A DNA stretch of 25,128 bases from 1162T-S-0a-05 sp050299435 (GTDB lineage: Bacteria; Pseudomonadota; Gammaproteobacteria; Pseudomonadales; Cellvibrionaceae). The position numbers and the translations under genes were made by a program. Where the stretch lies: contig JBNKVX010000051.1 of the NCBI GenBank assembly GCA_050299435.1, forward strand, positions 1 through 25,128, in the 5' to 3' direction. Every line of letters begins with the position of its first letter. Position 1 is the stretch's first letter. Positions 7,964 to 15,363 of this stretch are shown here, in pieces. The notes below the pieces were generated by a model. The model was given only the letters and a program-made list of their open reading frames with translations, did not search any database and was not told the DNA's origin.

Positions 7964-9508
7964 CTAGATATGCTCGCGCACAAGTACAATTTCAACACGA
8001 GGAAGGCGGTAATTATAGGCACGACTACTCTCGCCAGGTAGGCGTTCCAAAGGGCGTGTTGAACCGTAGCCCTTTGCTCTTACTCGGTTATCCAGGTTCT
8101 GTTCGAGCTTACGGATGTAGGATAATACAGATTGGGCGCGCTCCTGACTTAACGCCAGATTTGCTTCCGGTTCTCCACGAATACCGGAATGACCGCGAAT
8201 GTCGATTCTGAATTTGGGATAGTGACGCAAGTCTTGAACGATTTCTTTAACGGTTGCTTGACCTTGTTCTGTGAGGTCAGCACTGCCTGAAGCAAATTGA
8301 ATTTTTCGCGCTTTAAGGGCGGCGACTTCTTTAAGTTGATCCCATTGAGCCTCAGACAGCTCAGCAAACTGTATTGACTGCTCTGATGCTTCATCCAGAC
8401 CACCAAACCCACCTGCGCTTGAATAGGCCTTATGCAGTTCTCGAATGAAGCTGCTGTTTGTCAGTGCGTAAGGGTCATGGTTAGGGAGAGGATTGCGAGA
8501 GAAATCTTTATATTCCAATAAGATATCGACACTAGCCTCAATTGATTGAATTAAAGCTTCAACCGAGAACCCCGTTTCACTCACGCCAAACCAACGTTCT
8601 GCATTATCGAAAAGCGTTGCCCAATGAACGCCTTCTAAAAGTTGTTTTGAGGTGTTTTTGTTGATGTCGTAGTGGTCGGAAATATCGTCAATAAAACTTT
8701 CCGGATTGTTTCTATAGTGACGTTGGGTTTGATAAAACGATTTTAGGAAAGATAAAATTAATTCTGGTTTGTCTTTTACCGTTGCTTGTGAGGCTATAAG
8801 AATATCTACAATGAGTTGTTTGGTATCTTCGGTGCCGAGAATTCGAATCACGCTTTCATCTTTCAATGCTTGGCTGAGATCGGGTTCCCACAAAATCGCT
8901 ATATCGACCTGCTTCGCCTTTAATTTTTTTAACGCATCTTCGGAGCCGTCAGACGGGACAAGATTTTTTCTTTGTTTGAATAATGCAATATCGAAATGTG
9001 CCGTTACGGCCTTAAGTAAATGATGACTTGGAGAGTCAAAAGTAAGGGCAACTTTCAAATCCTGTGCTTTCTTAAGCGCTTCCAAATTGGCAACACTATC
9101 TTTGTATGCAACAATCGCATCACCACCTTTGCTTTCATCAAGTACTGAAATAATGGGGCCGGGGTAAGCGTATTTCTCAGCATTTAAAAGATAACTATCC
9201 ACAGTAGCAACTGCGAATTGATATTCATTATTTTTAAGCTTTTTAAACCGCTCATCGTAATTGGCGGCATCGTCTACACAACGTAATCCGTAACCTTCAC
9301 GATTTAGTCGTCTACGCATTTCTGGCGAGCAAAGCGGGAAGTAACCAATCCAGCCGTCAACAGCTAAACTGATCGTGCCTTTTTCTCCTGCATCGGAAAC
9401 TGCTGTCTGTCTGGATTCTTCCCATTCGGGTTTTATCTGGCGCCATGCAACAATCAAGATAAAGCCGAGCACCAGAATAAAGACGGCAAATTTTGTGTGT
9501 CCCTGCAT
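7964..9508 (-). CDS. Membrane-anchored solute-binding protein fused to OmpA-like domain
   Basis: This 514-residue protein has three parts. An uncleaved-looking membrane anchor (7-22) comes first. An NMT1/TauA/SsuA-like periplasmic binding domain covers about 44-340 (TISLAVDGWIGYFPL, DAIVAYKDSVANLEALK, KVALTFDSPSHHLL, DIAILWEPDLSQAL). An OmpA C-terminal-like domain covers about 399-512 (IQFASGSADLTEQG, LALSQERAQSVLSYI, AKGYGSTRPL). In OmpA domains an Asp in the GHTD/GHSD motif and an Arg after LS..RA bind peptidoglycan. Here Arg457 is kept, but the motif reads GHSG (439-442), so the Asp is lost. The OmpA domain may bind the wall poorly or have another ligand. The protein would face the periplasm next to the ABC permease. 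A good ribosome site (GGAG, 8 bases before ATG 9508) supports the start. Confidence 0.88.
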   Translation of the reverse strand: MQGHTKFAVFILVLGFILIVAWRQIKPEWEESRQTAVSDAGEKGTISLAVDGWIGYFPLCSPEMRRRLNREGYGLRCVDDAANYDERFKKLKNNEYQFAVATVDSYLLNAEKYAYPGPIISVLDESKGGDAIVAYKDSVANLEALKKAQDLKVALTFDSPSHHLLKAVTAHFDIALFKQRKNLVPSDGSEDALKKLKAKQVDIAILWEPDLSQALKDESVIRILGTEDTKQLIVDILIASQATVKDKPELILSFLKSFYQTQRHYRNNPESFIDDISDHYDINKNTSKQLLEGVHWATLFDNAERWFGVSETGFSVEALIQSIEASVDILLEYKDFSRNPLPNHDPYALTNSSFIRELHKAYSSAGGFGGLDEASEQSIQFAELSEAQWDQLKEVAALKARKIQFASGSADLTEQGQATVKEIVQDLRHYPKFRIDIRGHSGIRGEPEANLALSQERAQSVLSYIRKLEQNLDNRVRAKGYGSTRPLERLPGESSRAYNYRLPRVEIVLVREHI

Positions 9509-9527
9509 GGTTTATTCTCCGTACTCG

Positions 9528-10313
9528 CTAGTTGATGTCAGAGTAGGTGCTGGCATCAAAATCAGGCGCTTCTGCGAGAACATCTTGCAAGCCAGCTTCG
9601 AGTGCTTCAGGGCTGTCAGCCGGTTTGTATACCGTGCGGCCAGGATTGTTGAGTGAATGATTCTGGCCAATGCAAAAACCAATTGTATGTAGGATTATGG
9701 GTGTATCTGTTAACAGTATTTCAACTTGGCGTTCAGTTTTTGAGCGAGAAGACGCATGCCCATCAGTGACCACAACGAGGTGATATTCGCCGTAACCTAA
9801 TTGTTTGCGCGCTTGGTCTGCAAGTGAATACATGCCGCTGCTAATACTGTTCGCAAGCGGTGTGCCTCCTCCTGCGTCAATCTGCGCAATTGACGAAAGC
9901 ACAGCGTTTCGATTGTTTGATGCAATCGAAATTCTTTCCTGATCAATGTTTGCATCGAAAACATAAAGTCCCAGGTTGGCGTCAAGGGGTAAGTTGCTGA
10001 CAAACTTGCTTACAGCTTCTTTCGCGACATCAATTTTTCGACGACCAGCGGAACATTCCACTTCGGCCATTGAGCCGGATCCATCAACCACAAGGTAATA
10101 ATTTTTAGCAGTGATATTGTCTGCCACACTTACAGTTTGATTTTCCAGGCTGGGCCACGAATTATCAATACCGCGTTCACCGTAAGTTAATACCGGGTGC
10201 TTACCCGAATTTATTGGGTCTGATGCATTATTATTTTCAGACTGAAAGAGGTTGCTAATAATGACGTACCCGGCAATCAGGAAAATGACAATAAAGTTTA
10301 ATTTTGATTTCAT
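9528..10313 (-). CDS. Membrane-anchored periplasmic von Willebrand factor A domain protein
   Basis: This 261-residue protein has an N-terminal membrane segment (6-22) and a vWA domain from about 70 to 225. The metal-ion-dependent adhesion site is complete: DGSGS (77-81), Thr151 in GGGTPL and Asp184 in TDGHAS. Such domains bind Mg2+ and mediate protein-protein contacts. There are two cysteines, Cys87 just after the MIDAS and Cys214 near the domain end, which could form a disulfide in the periplasm. There is no second membrane segment, unlike BatA/BatB proteins. I chose ATG 10311-10313, since AAGGAG lies 6 bases before it; the GTG just upstream is too close. It sits between the two solute-binding/OmpA genes, with gaps of 15 and 19 bases, so it probably works with them as a ligand-regulated adaptor. 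Confidence 0.9.
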   Translation of the reverse strand: MKSKLNFIVIFLIAGYVIISNLFQSENNNASDPINSGKHPVLTYGERGIDNSWPSLENQTVSVADNITAKNYYLVVDGSGSMAEVECSAGRRKIDVAKEAVSKFVSNLPLDANLGLYVFDANIDQERISIASNNRNAVLSSIAQIDAGGGTPLANSISSGMYSLADQARKQLGYGEYHLVVVTDGHASSRSKTERQVEILLTDTPIILHTIGFCIGQNHSLNNPGRTVYKPADSPEALEAGLQDVLAEAPDFDASTYSDIN

Positions 10314-10328
10314 CACAAACTCCTTGTG

Positions 10329-12026
10329 CTAGAGCGGCATAAATACATCGCTTTCAGCTTCAATTTGTATCAATCTGAATTTAACGCGCATATTGCTTTT
10401 CCACTCAGTTTCATTTTTGGGTGCGCAGGGATCCTGTCCACAAATTCCTGTTGCTGGCTGACTGATTCCATGACCCACAGCTTCGAACTGACTTTGGTCA
10501 ATGCTGATGTGTTTGTTTGCTGCATAGCTGACAATGGCATCTCGAACAGATTGTGCTCTAGTGACACTCAAATTTTTTGCAGACTGTTTAATTCTGCTTA
10601 ACACAATCGCATCTTGACCACTTTTCTTTGCTCGTAAGTAACCCATCGGATCAGAGTGGCCCTCAACGGTAATAATGGCTCCGCCATAAGTCGCGGCGAG
10701 TTCTACAACGCGATCAAACTCGCTAGCATAAAGGTCTGAACTGAAATTGTTCTGATTGGGCTGAAAAAAAACGTCGAAGCTATAGAGTTCGCCATCTTCA
10801 AGTCCGCCTTGCTGCTGTTTCTGTGAAACAAGCGCTGCAACCTTGTCTTTGTCAAATCGTTGTTGATTCGAACTTCCACTTCCAGTTGCAGCCAAACGGT
10901 AATCGAGATCCGCTTTGCTCAGAATATTTGCGCGATTAATTAAAGATAGTGCGCTTAATCCTTCATATGCTTCTTTTGAAAGTTTCTCAAAATTACGAAC
11001 ATTGTTGGTATTTTGAAAAAATTCGACGTTGCCGCGAGCGAAAACAAATTCGCAGTCCGCATACAAGCCCTCGATATCCGCGATTGCTGCTTCACTGTCG
11101 AGCAGAATTTTCGCCGAAGCTTTCATGCTGGCATTATATTCACGGGAATTTTGATTGCGATTACTGACAACCGCTTTAAGTTTGTCGGAGGCTTTGCTCA
11201 AAGCTGACACTAAGGCATTAATTTCACTCTTATTACTATCGTAATAATCGCTCCTAACAGCGTAGACATCCGCGATAACCCGACTAGCCGTTTTGGTCGA
11301 CATCAATATACGTGCACCTTTAACAGAATCTTCAGCGCCAGTGCCTACATTGCCACCAGAGGTGAGTGCAAGGGCATCGGGAATTATCATAAAAGCCGCA
11401 TCAATGTCCTTTTCGTAGAAAGCGGCCATCGGAGAATTATCTGTTGCAGTTAAATCGGGTAGCCATTTAATTTTGACTTCCGAGATTTTGATATTTGAAT
11501 CTTTGAGTACGCGGGTTATATAGTCTACGTGAGGCCCATAAGCTTGAATTGCGATAGTTTTTCCTTTCAGATCTTTCGCATTCTTGATTGATGATTTGAC
11601 GACCAAGGCATCACCGCCCGCCGACCAGGTTTCCTGGTAAAAGATGATAGGCTTGGTTCTTTTATCCTTGGCGAGCACATCGTTAGCGCTGGCTATCATC
11701 CCCATTGTGCCCCTTAAGAAAGGTGTTTCACCCGATATGTAAGCTTTAACCTGATTGGCAAAATCATCCTGACGTTGCAATCGATAGTTTAGCCCTGCTT
11801 CCGCCATAAGTGATCCACTTTGGGTAGTCAGTGCATTACCATTTGCATAAATGGTTGCCATGTCTCCTCCCCAGGTAATAATGGGCAGAACTTTGGCTTT
11901 TCCACTTACGGTCCCTACGGGGGTTCGCACTACATTATCTAAGGGCTTGAATTCAATATATTTAGGTTGCGCGAATGTACTGCTAGCGAAAAAGAATGTA
12001 ATTGCCAATAAAAGAGCCTTTTTCAT
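10329..12026 (-). CDS. Secreted solute-binding protein fused to OmpA peptidoglycan-binding domain
   Basis: This is the first gene of the nine-gene operon. It encodes 565 residues: a cleavable signal peptide (1-19, SSTFA before QPK), an NMT1/phosphate-sulfonate type binding domain (about 45-370, with KDLKGKTIAIQAYGPH and KDIDAAFMIIPDALALTSGG), and an OmpA C-terminal domain (about 415-550). The peptidoglycan-contacting residues are present: Asp459 in GHSDPMG and Arg490 in LSVTRAQSV. A Cys pair (529, 534) near the end could form a disulfide. The protein should therefore be periplasmic and held to the cell wall, unlike ordinary diffusible binding proteins. I chose ATG 12026 because it has a near-perfect ribosome site (GGAGG, 4 bases away) and a proper signal peptide. 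The frame runs 56 codons further upstream, through the promoter region, but without a ribosome site. Confidence 0.9.
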   Translation of the reverse strand: MKKALLLAITFFFASSTFAQPKYIEFKPLDNVVRTPVGTVSGKAKVLPIITWGGDMATIYANGNALTTQSGSLMAEAGLNYRLQRQDDFANQVKAYISGETPFLRGTMGMIASANDVLAKDKRTKPIIFYQETWSAGGDALVVKSSIKNAKDLKGKTIAIQAYGPHVDYITRVLKDSNIKISEVKIKWLPDLTATDNSPMAAFYEKDIDAAFMIIPDALALTSGGNVGTGAEDSVKGARILMSTKTASRVIADVYAVRSDYYDSNKSEINALVSALSKASDKLKAVVSNRNQNSREYNASMKASAKILLDSEAAIADIEGLYADCEFVFARGNVEFFQNTNNVRNFEKLSKEAYEGLSALSLINRANILSKADLDYRLAATGSGSSNQQRFDKDKVAALVSQKQQQGGLEDGELYSFDVFFQPNQNNFSSDLYASEFDRVVELAATYGGAIITVEGHSDPMGYLRAKKSGQDAIVLSRIKQSAKNLSVTRAQSVRDAIVSYAANKHISIDQSQFEAVGHGISQPATGICGQDPCAPKNETEWKSNMRVKFRLIQIEAESDVFMPL

Positions 12027-12030
12027 GTGT

Positions 12031-12035
12031 CCTCC
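12031..12035 (-). promoter_or_regulatory. Strong Shine-Dalgarno that fixes the operon's first start
   Basis: On the minus strand GGAGG is followed by ACAC and then ATG (12026). It decides for the 565-residue form of the first operon gene over the longer open frame that begins at 12194. Confidence 0.85.
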
Positions 12036-12059
12036 GTAAACAGGAAAGGGGCCAAGAAT

Positions 12060-12125
12060 GAATATTATAATATGCAAATATATACTATAAGCGTTAATTG
12101 TTTTATATAATATTTGGCTATATGG
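12060..12125 (-). promoter_or_regulatory. AT-rich promoter region of the nine-gene operon, with palindrome
   Basis: This very AT-rich stretch lies upstream of the first operon gene. It includes a perfect 12-bp palindrome, ATATTATAATAT, at 12062-12073. That palindrome carries a consensus -10 hexamer (TATAAT) on the minus strand at 12064-12069, which would put the transcript start roughly 30 bases before the ATG. No good -35 box stands at 16-18 bases, so an activator or another sigma factor could be involved. The region also separates the operon from the divergent gene at 12266. Confidence 0.4.
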
Positions 12126-12265
12126 GCGCAAATCAATGCGGCGGTTCAATGATATAGCTTTGTGGTCTGTCGTTAAATGAAAGAAATTAATCACAGTGGC
12201 TTTGTCAGCATAACTGGCACTAGTACAGAGCCCTTTGAGAGAGAAAACCAGGAGTTAAGTTAGAC

Positions 12266-12502
12266 ATGAGTTCTTCCTCAGAATTTAATGATTTACCGGA
12301 CGTACGTGACGGATTAAATAGAAAGGAACGAGCCGTGCTCTATTGCTTGCAGAAAGCCCAGAAGGAAATGAAAAACCGGAATGTGCCCACCATAATGCTT
12401 TATGGTAGAGTGCTGGAACTCGTTGATTTAAGTGAGCAAGAATTTCAGGCTATTCTTTCTCGCATGGCAGGAATGACAAAATCACATAGCAATACTCCTT
12501 AA
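12266..12502 (+). CDS. Conserved-looking small protein of unknown function
   Basis: This 78-residue cytoplasmic protein shows no signal peptide or membrane segment. The central part, LNRKERAVLYCLQKAQKEMKN then VPTIMLYGRVLELVDLSEQEFQAIL, is helical and well-formed. It looks like a compact winged-helix or adaptor-type fold, but I do not recognise the family. The first and last ten residues look disordered (SSSSEFND and KSHSNTP). AGGAG at 12250-12254 precedes the ATG by 11 bases, a longish spacing. It is transcribed divergently from the large minus-strand operon and lies 83 bases before the next plus-strand gene, so it may form a small operon with it. Confidence 0.65.
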   Translation: MSSSSEFNDLPDVRDGLNRKERAVLYCLQKAQKEMKNRNVPTIMLYGRVLELVDLSEQEFQAILSRMAGMTKSHSNTP

Positions 12503-12585
12503 ACTCACCTTAAATAAACTCCGGTAACACAAGCTCCTCACGCAAAAGCGTTTAAGGAATTAAAGTAATAAATAAGGAAGATCCA

Positions 12586-13941
12586 ATGTTTTCAACTTTA
12601 AGAAATCTCTCAATTTTTATATTAATTGTGGGTGTGGTGGCTTATTTTGCTGCACAGCGGAAAGTCGATAAAGATATTCAGCTTGAGTTGGCCAAATTTG
12701 CAAGCCTTGGTTCAGTGACTTACGACAAATCTTCAATTGATCTAAATGGCACAATTCGAATTGAAAAGCCGCGTATATTTATTAACGTGATGCAATTGGC
12801 TATTGAAGCCGACGAAATATCCTGGTCTTTCGGGAATTTATATCAAACGGCAATGGCGGATACGAATTTTAAAGCGGGAGAATTTCCGGAGAAAATTAAC
12901 TACAAAATAAGCCGATTATCCTTTCCGCTTGATGAGTTTGCAGACCAGTTTCCGAAGGTTCCGGTTTCTTCGGTGGATCTAATTAATTCGGCCGCTTGTG
13001 GAGATATTCGTCAGTTTAGTCCTAAAGAAATTGTTGACTTGGGTTATGACACTTTGGTCACGTCCTTAAATATGGAAGTTGAACAGTTACAAAATGGAAA
13101 AGAGATTGCTGTTAATCTTAATCTCTCAGTTGAAGGAGCGAATAAGGTAGATATGGATATTCTTATAGATCTGCAAAAAGCAAAACAATCCGCGCTGAAA
13201 GGAGACTCGCTAGATTCGATTAAAAAAATGAAGGTGCTGGTATTTGATGAGGGTTATAACACTTTGCAAGCCAATTACTGCGCTAGGCAAGCAAACATCA
13301 AAATTGATGAGTTTTTGGATCTACATGTCGAAACAATTAAATCAATGATGGAAGAGGCGGACCTTCAGCCTAGCGAAAATTTGATAGCTGCTTATAAAAA
13401 TTATAAACAACCCGGGAGCTCAATGGTTGTTGAAATTAAACCGCAAAACAATATTCGCGTTGGTGACTTGGCATTTTATGATTCGGCAACAATTCAAAAC
13501 ATGTTGAAATTGAAAGTGAGCGTGAACGGGCGCGAAGTTAATGAGTTTTTTAATAACTGGCAACTCGAAAAGTTCAATCAAATTGCCGCGAGGCAGTCGG
13601 AATTTGTATTGGCGCCTCGACATCAAATCCCGCCCAAACAAGCGCTGACGAATCGCAGGATGCCAGTTTCGCAAGAGTCAAATCCTGAAAACACTCAGCA
13701 AGCTGGACGCGCAAATCAAAATCAGCGAGTTGACGGCTATACCGTGCTTTCTTTGGATGATGCAGAAAAACATATTGGAAAAGAAGTAATTGCGGTGCGA
13801 ACGGTTGGCAAAGAATACCGTGGTGCTTTGGTCAAAGTTCAAGACAGGCGAATGTGGATCAGTGTTTCCCAAAGCGGAGGGCAGATGACCCTGCCTCTGG
13901 ATTTTAGCGCAATTGACGAATTTAGCGTCAAACTGAACTAA
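12586..13941 (+). CDS. Membrane-anchored periplasmic protein of unknown function, with SH3-like tail
   Basis: This 451-residue protein starts with one membrane segment (about 7-22), after which the chain should lie in the periplasm. Residues 30-340 alternate beta-rich stretches (TIRIEKPRIFINVMQLAIEA) with helices. Broadly this resembles YdgA/DUF945-type proteins, but I cannot assign it. Two lone cysteines, Cys138 and Cys232, could pair in the periplasm. A Gln/Asn/Pro-rich linker (about 345-381) leads to a small beta domain (382-451) that looks SH3- or Sm-like (EKHIGKEVIAVRTVGKEYRG, MTLPLDFSAIDEFSVKL). A good ribosome site (AAGGAAG, 5 bases before ATG) supports the start. No catalytic motif is visible. 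Confidence 0.7.
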   Translation: MFSTLRNLSIFILIVGVVAYFAAQRKVDKDIQLELAKFASLGSVTYDKSSIDLNGTIRIEKPRIFINVMQLAIEADEISWSFGNLYQTAMADTNFKAGEFPEKINYKISRLSFPLDEFADQFPKVPVSSVDLINSAACGDIRQFSPKEIVDLGYDTLVTSLNMEVEQLQNGKEIAVNLNLSVEGANKVDMDILIDLQKAKQSALKGDSLDSIKKMKVLVFDEGYNTLQANYCARQANIKIDEFLDLHVETIKSMMEEADLQPSENLIAAYKNYKQPGSSMVVEIKPQNNIRVGDLAFYDSATIQNMLKLKVSVNGREVNEFFNNWQLEKFNQIAARQSEFVLAPRHQIPPKQALTNRRMPVSQESNPENTQQAGRANQNQRVDGYTVLSLDDAEKHIGKEVIAVRTVGKEYRGALVKVQDRRMWISVSQSGGQMTLPLDFSAIDEFSVKLN

Positions 13942-14014
13942 CTTTGGCCGTTTATCTTCCTGAAAAGACCATTGGTCGCCAGAATGTCGGCATTTGGATC
14001 TCCTATTGTGGCGT

Positions 14015-14039
14015 GTTGCGTTCTTGTATATGACGCAAC
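14015..14039. promoter_or_regulatory. Inverted repeat GTTGCGT-N11-ACGCAAC upstream of the efflux genes
   Basis: GTTGCGT (14015-14021) and ACGCAAC (14033-14039) form a perfect 7-bp inverted repeat. A TATATG hexamer (14027-14032) lies between the arms. It could be a repressor operator or an RNA hairpin ending the upstream gene's message. No long U run follows, so it is not a classic terminator. Confidence 0.35.
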
Positions 14040-14125
14040 TTTAGTTACACCTTGTTAAAAGTCAGGTTAATCCTAATCGTCTTCCTGGGTTGGCTTGGCA
14101 CATGTCTAAAGACCTTTCTTCTTTG

Positions 14126-14159
14126 CACCCACTTACTTGGTTTGTGGGTGTTTTCTTTT
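14126..14159 (+). terminator. Probable rho-independent terminator before the efflux operon
   Basis: CACCCAC (14126-14132) pairs with GTGGGTG (14144-14150) across an 11-base loop and is followed at once by TTTTCTTTT. It probably ends transcription from 12586-13941. It lies only about 80 bases before the adaptor start, so it could also act as an attenuator if the pump transcript begins further upstream. Confidence 0.65.
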
Positions 14160-14187
14160 GTCTCTCACTCTCGATTTACACTACTAT
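14158..14187 (+). promoter_or_regulatory. Candidate sigma70 promoter for the efflux genes
   Basis: TTGTCT (14158-14163) and TACTAT (14182-14187) are spaced 18 bases apart. The start point would fall near 14194, leaving a leader of about 46 bases. Both boxes match consensus at four of six positions. This is read by eye and is weak evidence. Confidence 0.3.
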
Positions 14188-14239
14188 TACCCCTTGAATG
14201 CCATACTGCCGCCCACCAGTGCATGCCTTGGGGAAATCA

Positions 14240-15355
14240 ATGAACTTTAGAAGTCTGTTAATTGTTCTAGCATTAGCTAGCGTCCACTCATTAACCGTTG
14301 CTCAACCCAGCCGAGCGATAAAAGTGTTTGCTCATGAGGTTCAGGAACAAACTTTTGTGAACACACTTCAAGCATTGGGAACCTTAAAAGCCAACGAAGC
14401 GACAACAATATCCGCTTCAGTAACAGAGGTGGTTTCTGGTATTCATTTTGATGATGGTCAACGTGTGAAAACTGGTGATGTTCTGGTGGCATTGGCCAGT
14501 ACAGAAGAGAATGCCCTGCTTGAAAAAGCGCAATACACGATGAACGAAGCAGAACAGCAATATCAGCGAGTGAAAGCTTTGGTTGAACGTAATATTGCTA
14601 CGCAAGCGAATTTGGATGAGCGCAAATTGGCTTACGATTCGGCAAAATCGCAGCTCGAAGCAACACGCTCCAAGCTTCAGGACATGCTAATTATTGCGCC
14701 TTTTGATGGCGTGGTTGGTATGCGTAACATTAGCTTGGGAGCGCTTGTACGTCCTGGAGATACAATCACAACCCTCGATGACGATAGTGTCATGAAACTG
14801 GATATGGCAGTACCTTCAACCTATTTACCTTATCTACAAATTGGCATGACCATCAAAGCCAAGGCTCACGCATTGGGTGGACGATATTTTGAAGGAACAA
14901 TTTCCAGTATTGGCTCACGTGTGGACCCGGTTACCCGATCTGTGCAAGTGCGTGCGGTGATTGCTAATCCCGAGCAAGCCTTACGGCCAGGGCTGTTGAT
15001 GATTGTTGAGTTGTCAGAACCGCCGCGATTAGCGGTGGTAGTGCCAGAAAAAGCCTTGATTAAAACTGCCGGCGAAACCTACGTTTATATTGTTGCGGGA
15101 GAAGGCGATAAAAAAGTCGCGGAAAAACGGATTATTGAAGTTGGCGATCGTCAACCTGGTGTGGTTGAAATAGCCAGTGGATTGCAAGCGGGCGAGTGGG
15201 TGGTTACCCAGGGCCACCTCAAATTAAAACCAGGCAGTAATTTGATTGTTTCGGCAATTGATAATGGCAAAGAAAGTTTAGAAGCGCTACTTAGACAAAA
15301 TCCGCAAAAAAAAACGGATAAAGCGAAAGCCTCCGTCAAACCACAGGAAAGCTAG
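14240..15355 (+). CDS. RND efflux periplasmic adaptor (membrane fusion protein)
   Basis: This 371-residue adaptor would link an inner-membrane RND pump to an outer-membrane channel. It has a signal peptide (1-22), a first half of the lipoyl domain (VTEVVSGIHFDDGQRVKTGDVLVAL, about 61-85), and an alpha hairpin rich in Glu/Gln/Lys (about 88-148). The second lipoyl half (LIIAPFDGVVGMRNISLGALVRPGD, about 150-175) and the beta-barrel and membrane-proximal domains follow. No lipobox Cys is present, unlike AcrA/MexA, so anchoring resembles that of non-lipidated adaptors. I chose ATG 14240 because GGGGA precedes it and a proper signal peptide follows. The frame extends 14 codons further, but those residues do not look like a leader. 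It ends 8 bases before the pump gene. Confidence 0.93.
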   Translation: MNFRSLLIVLALASVHSLTVAQPSRAIKVFAHEVQEQTFVNTLQALGTLKANEATTISASVTEVVSGIHFDDGQRVKTGDVLVALASTEENALLEKAQYTMNEAEQQYQRVKALVERNIATQANLDERKLAYDSAKSQLEATRSKLQDMLIIAPFDGVVGMRNISLGALVRPGDTITTLDDDSVMKLDMAVPSTYLPYLQIGMTIKAKAHALGGRYFEGTISSIGSRVDPVTRSVQVRAVIANPEQALRPGLLMIVELSEPPRLAVVVPEKALIKTAGETYVYIVAGEGDKKVAEKRIIEVGDRQPGVVEIASGLQAGEWVVTQGHLKLKPGSNLIVSAIDNGKESLEALLRQNPQKKTDKAKASVKPQES

Positions 15356-15363
15356 GGCAAATT

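Noticed and set aside
10329..12194. Longer 621-residue form of the first operon gene.
   Set aside because: The extra 56 residues run through the AT-rich promoter zone and lack a ribosome site. The ATG at 12026 has GGAGG and a clean signal peptide.
14052..14243. 63-residue plus-strand frame before the efflux adaptor.
   Set aside because: It crosses the terminator-like hairpin, has low-complexity hydrophobic content and no ribosome site.
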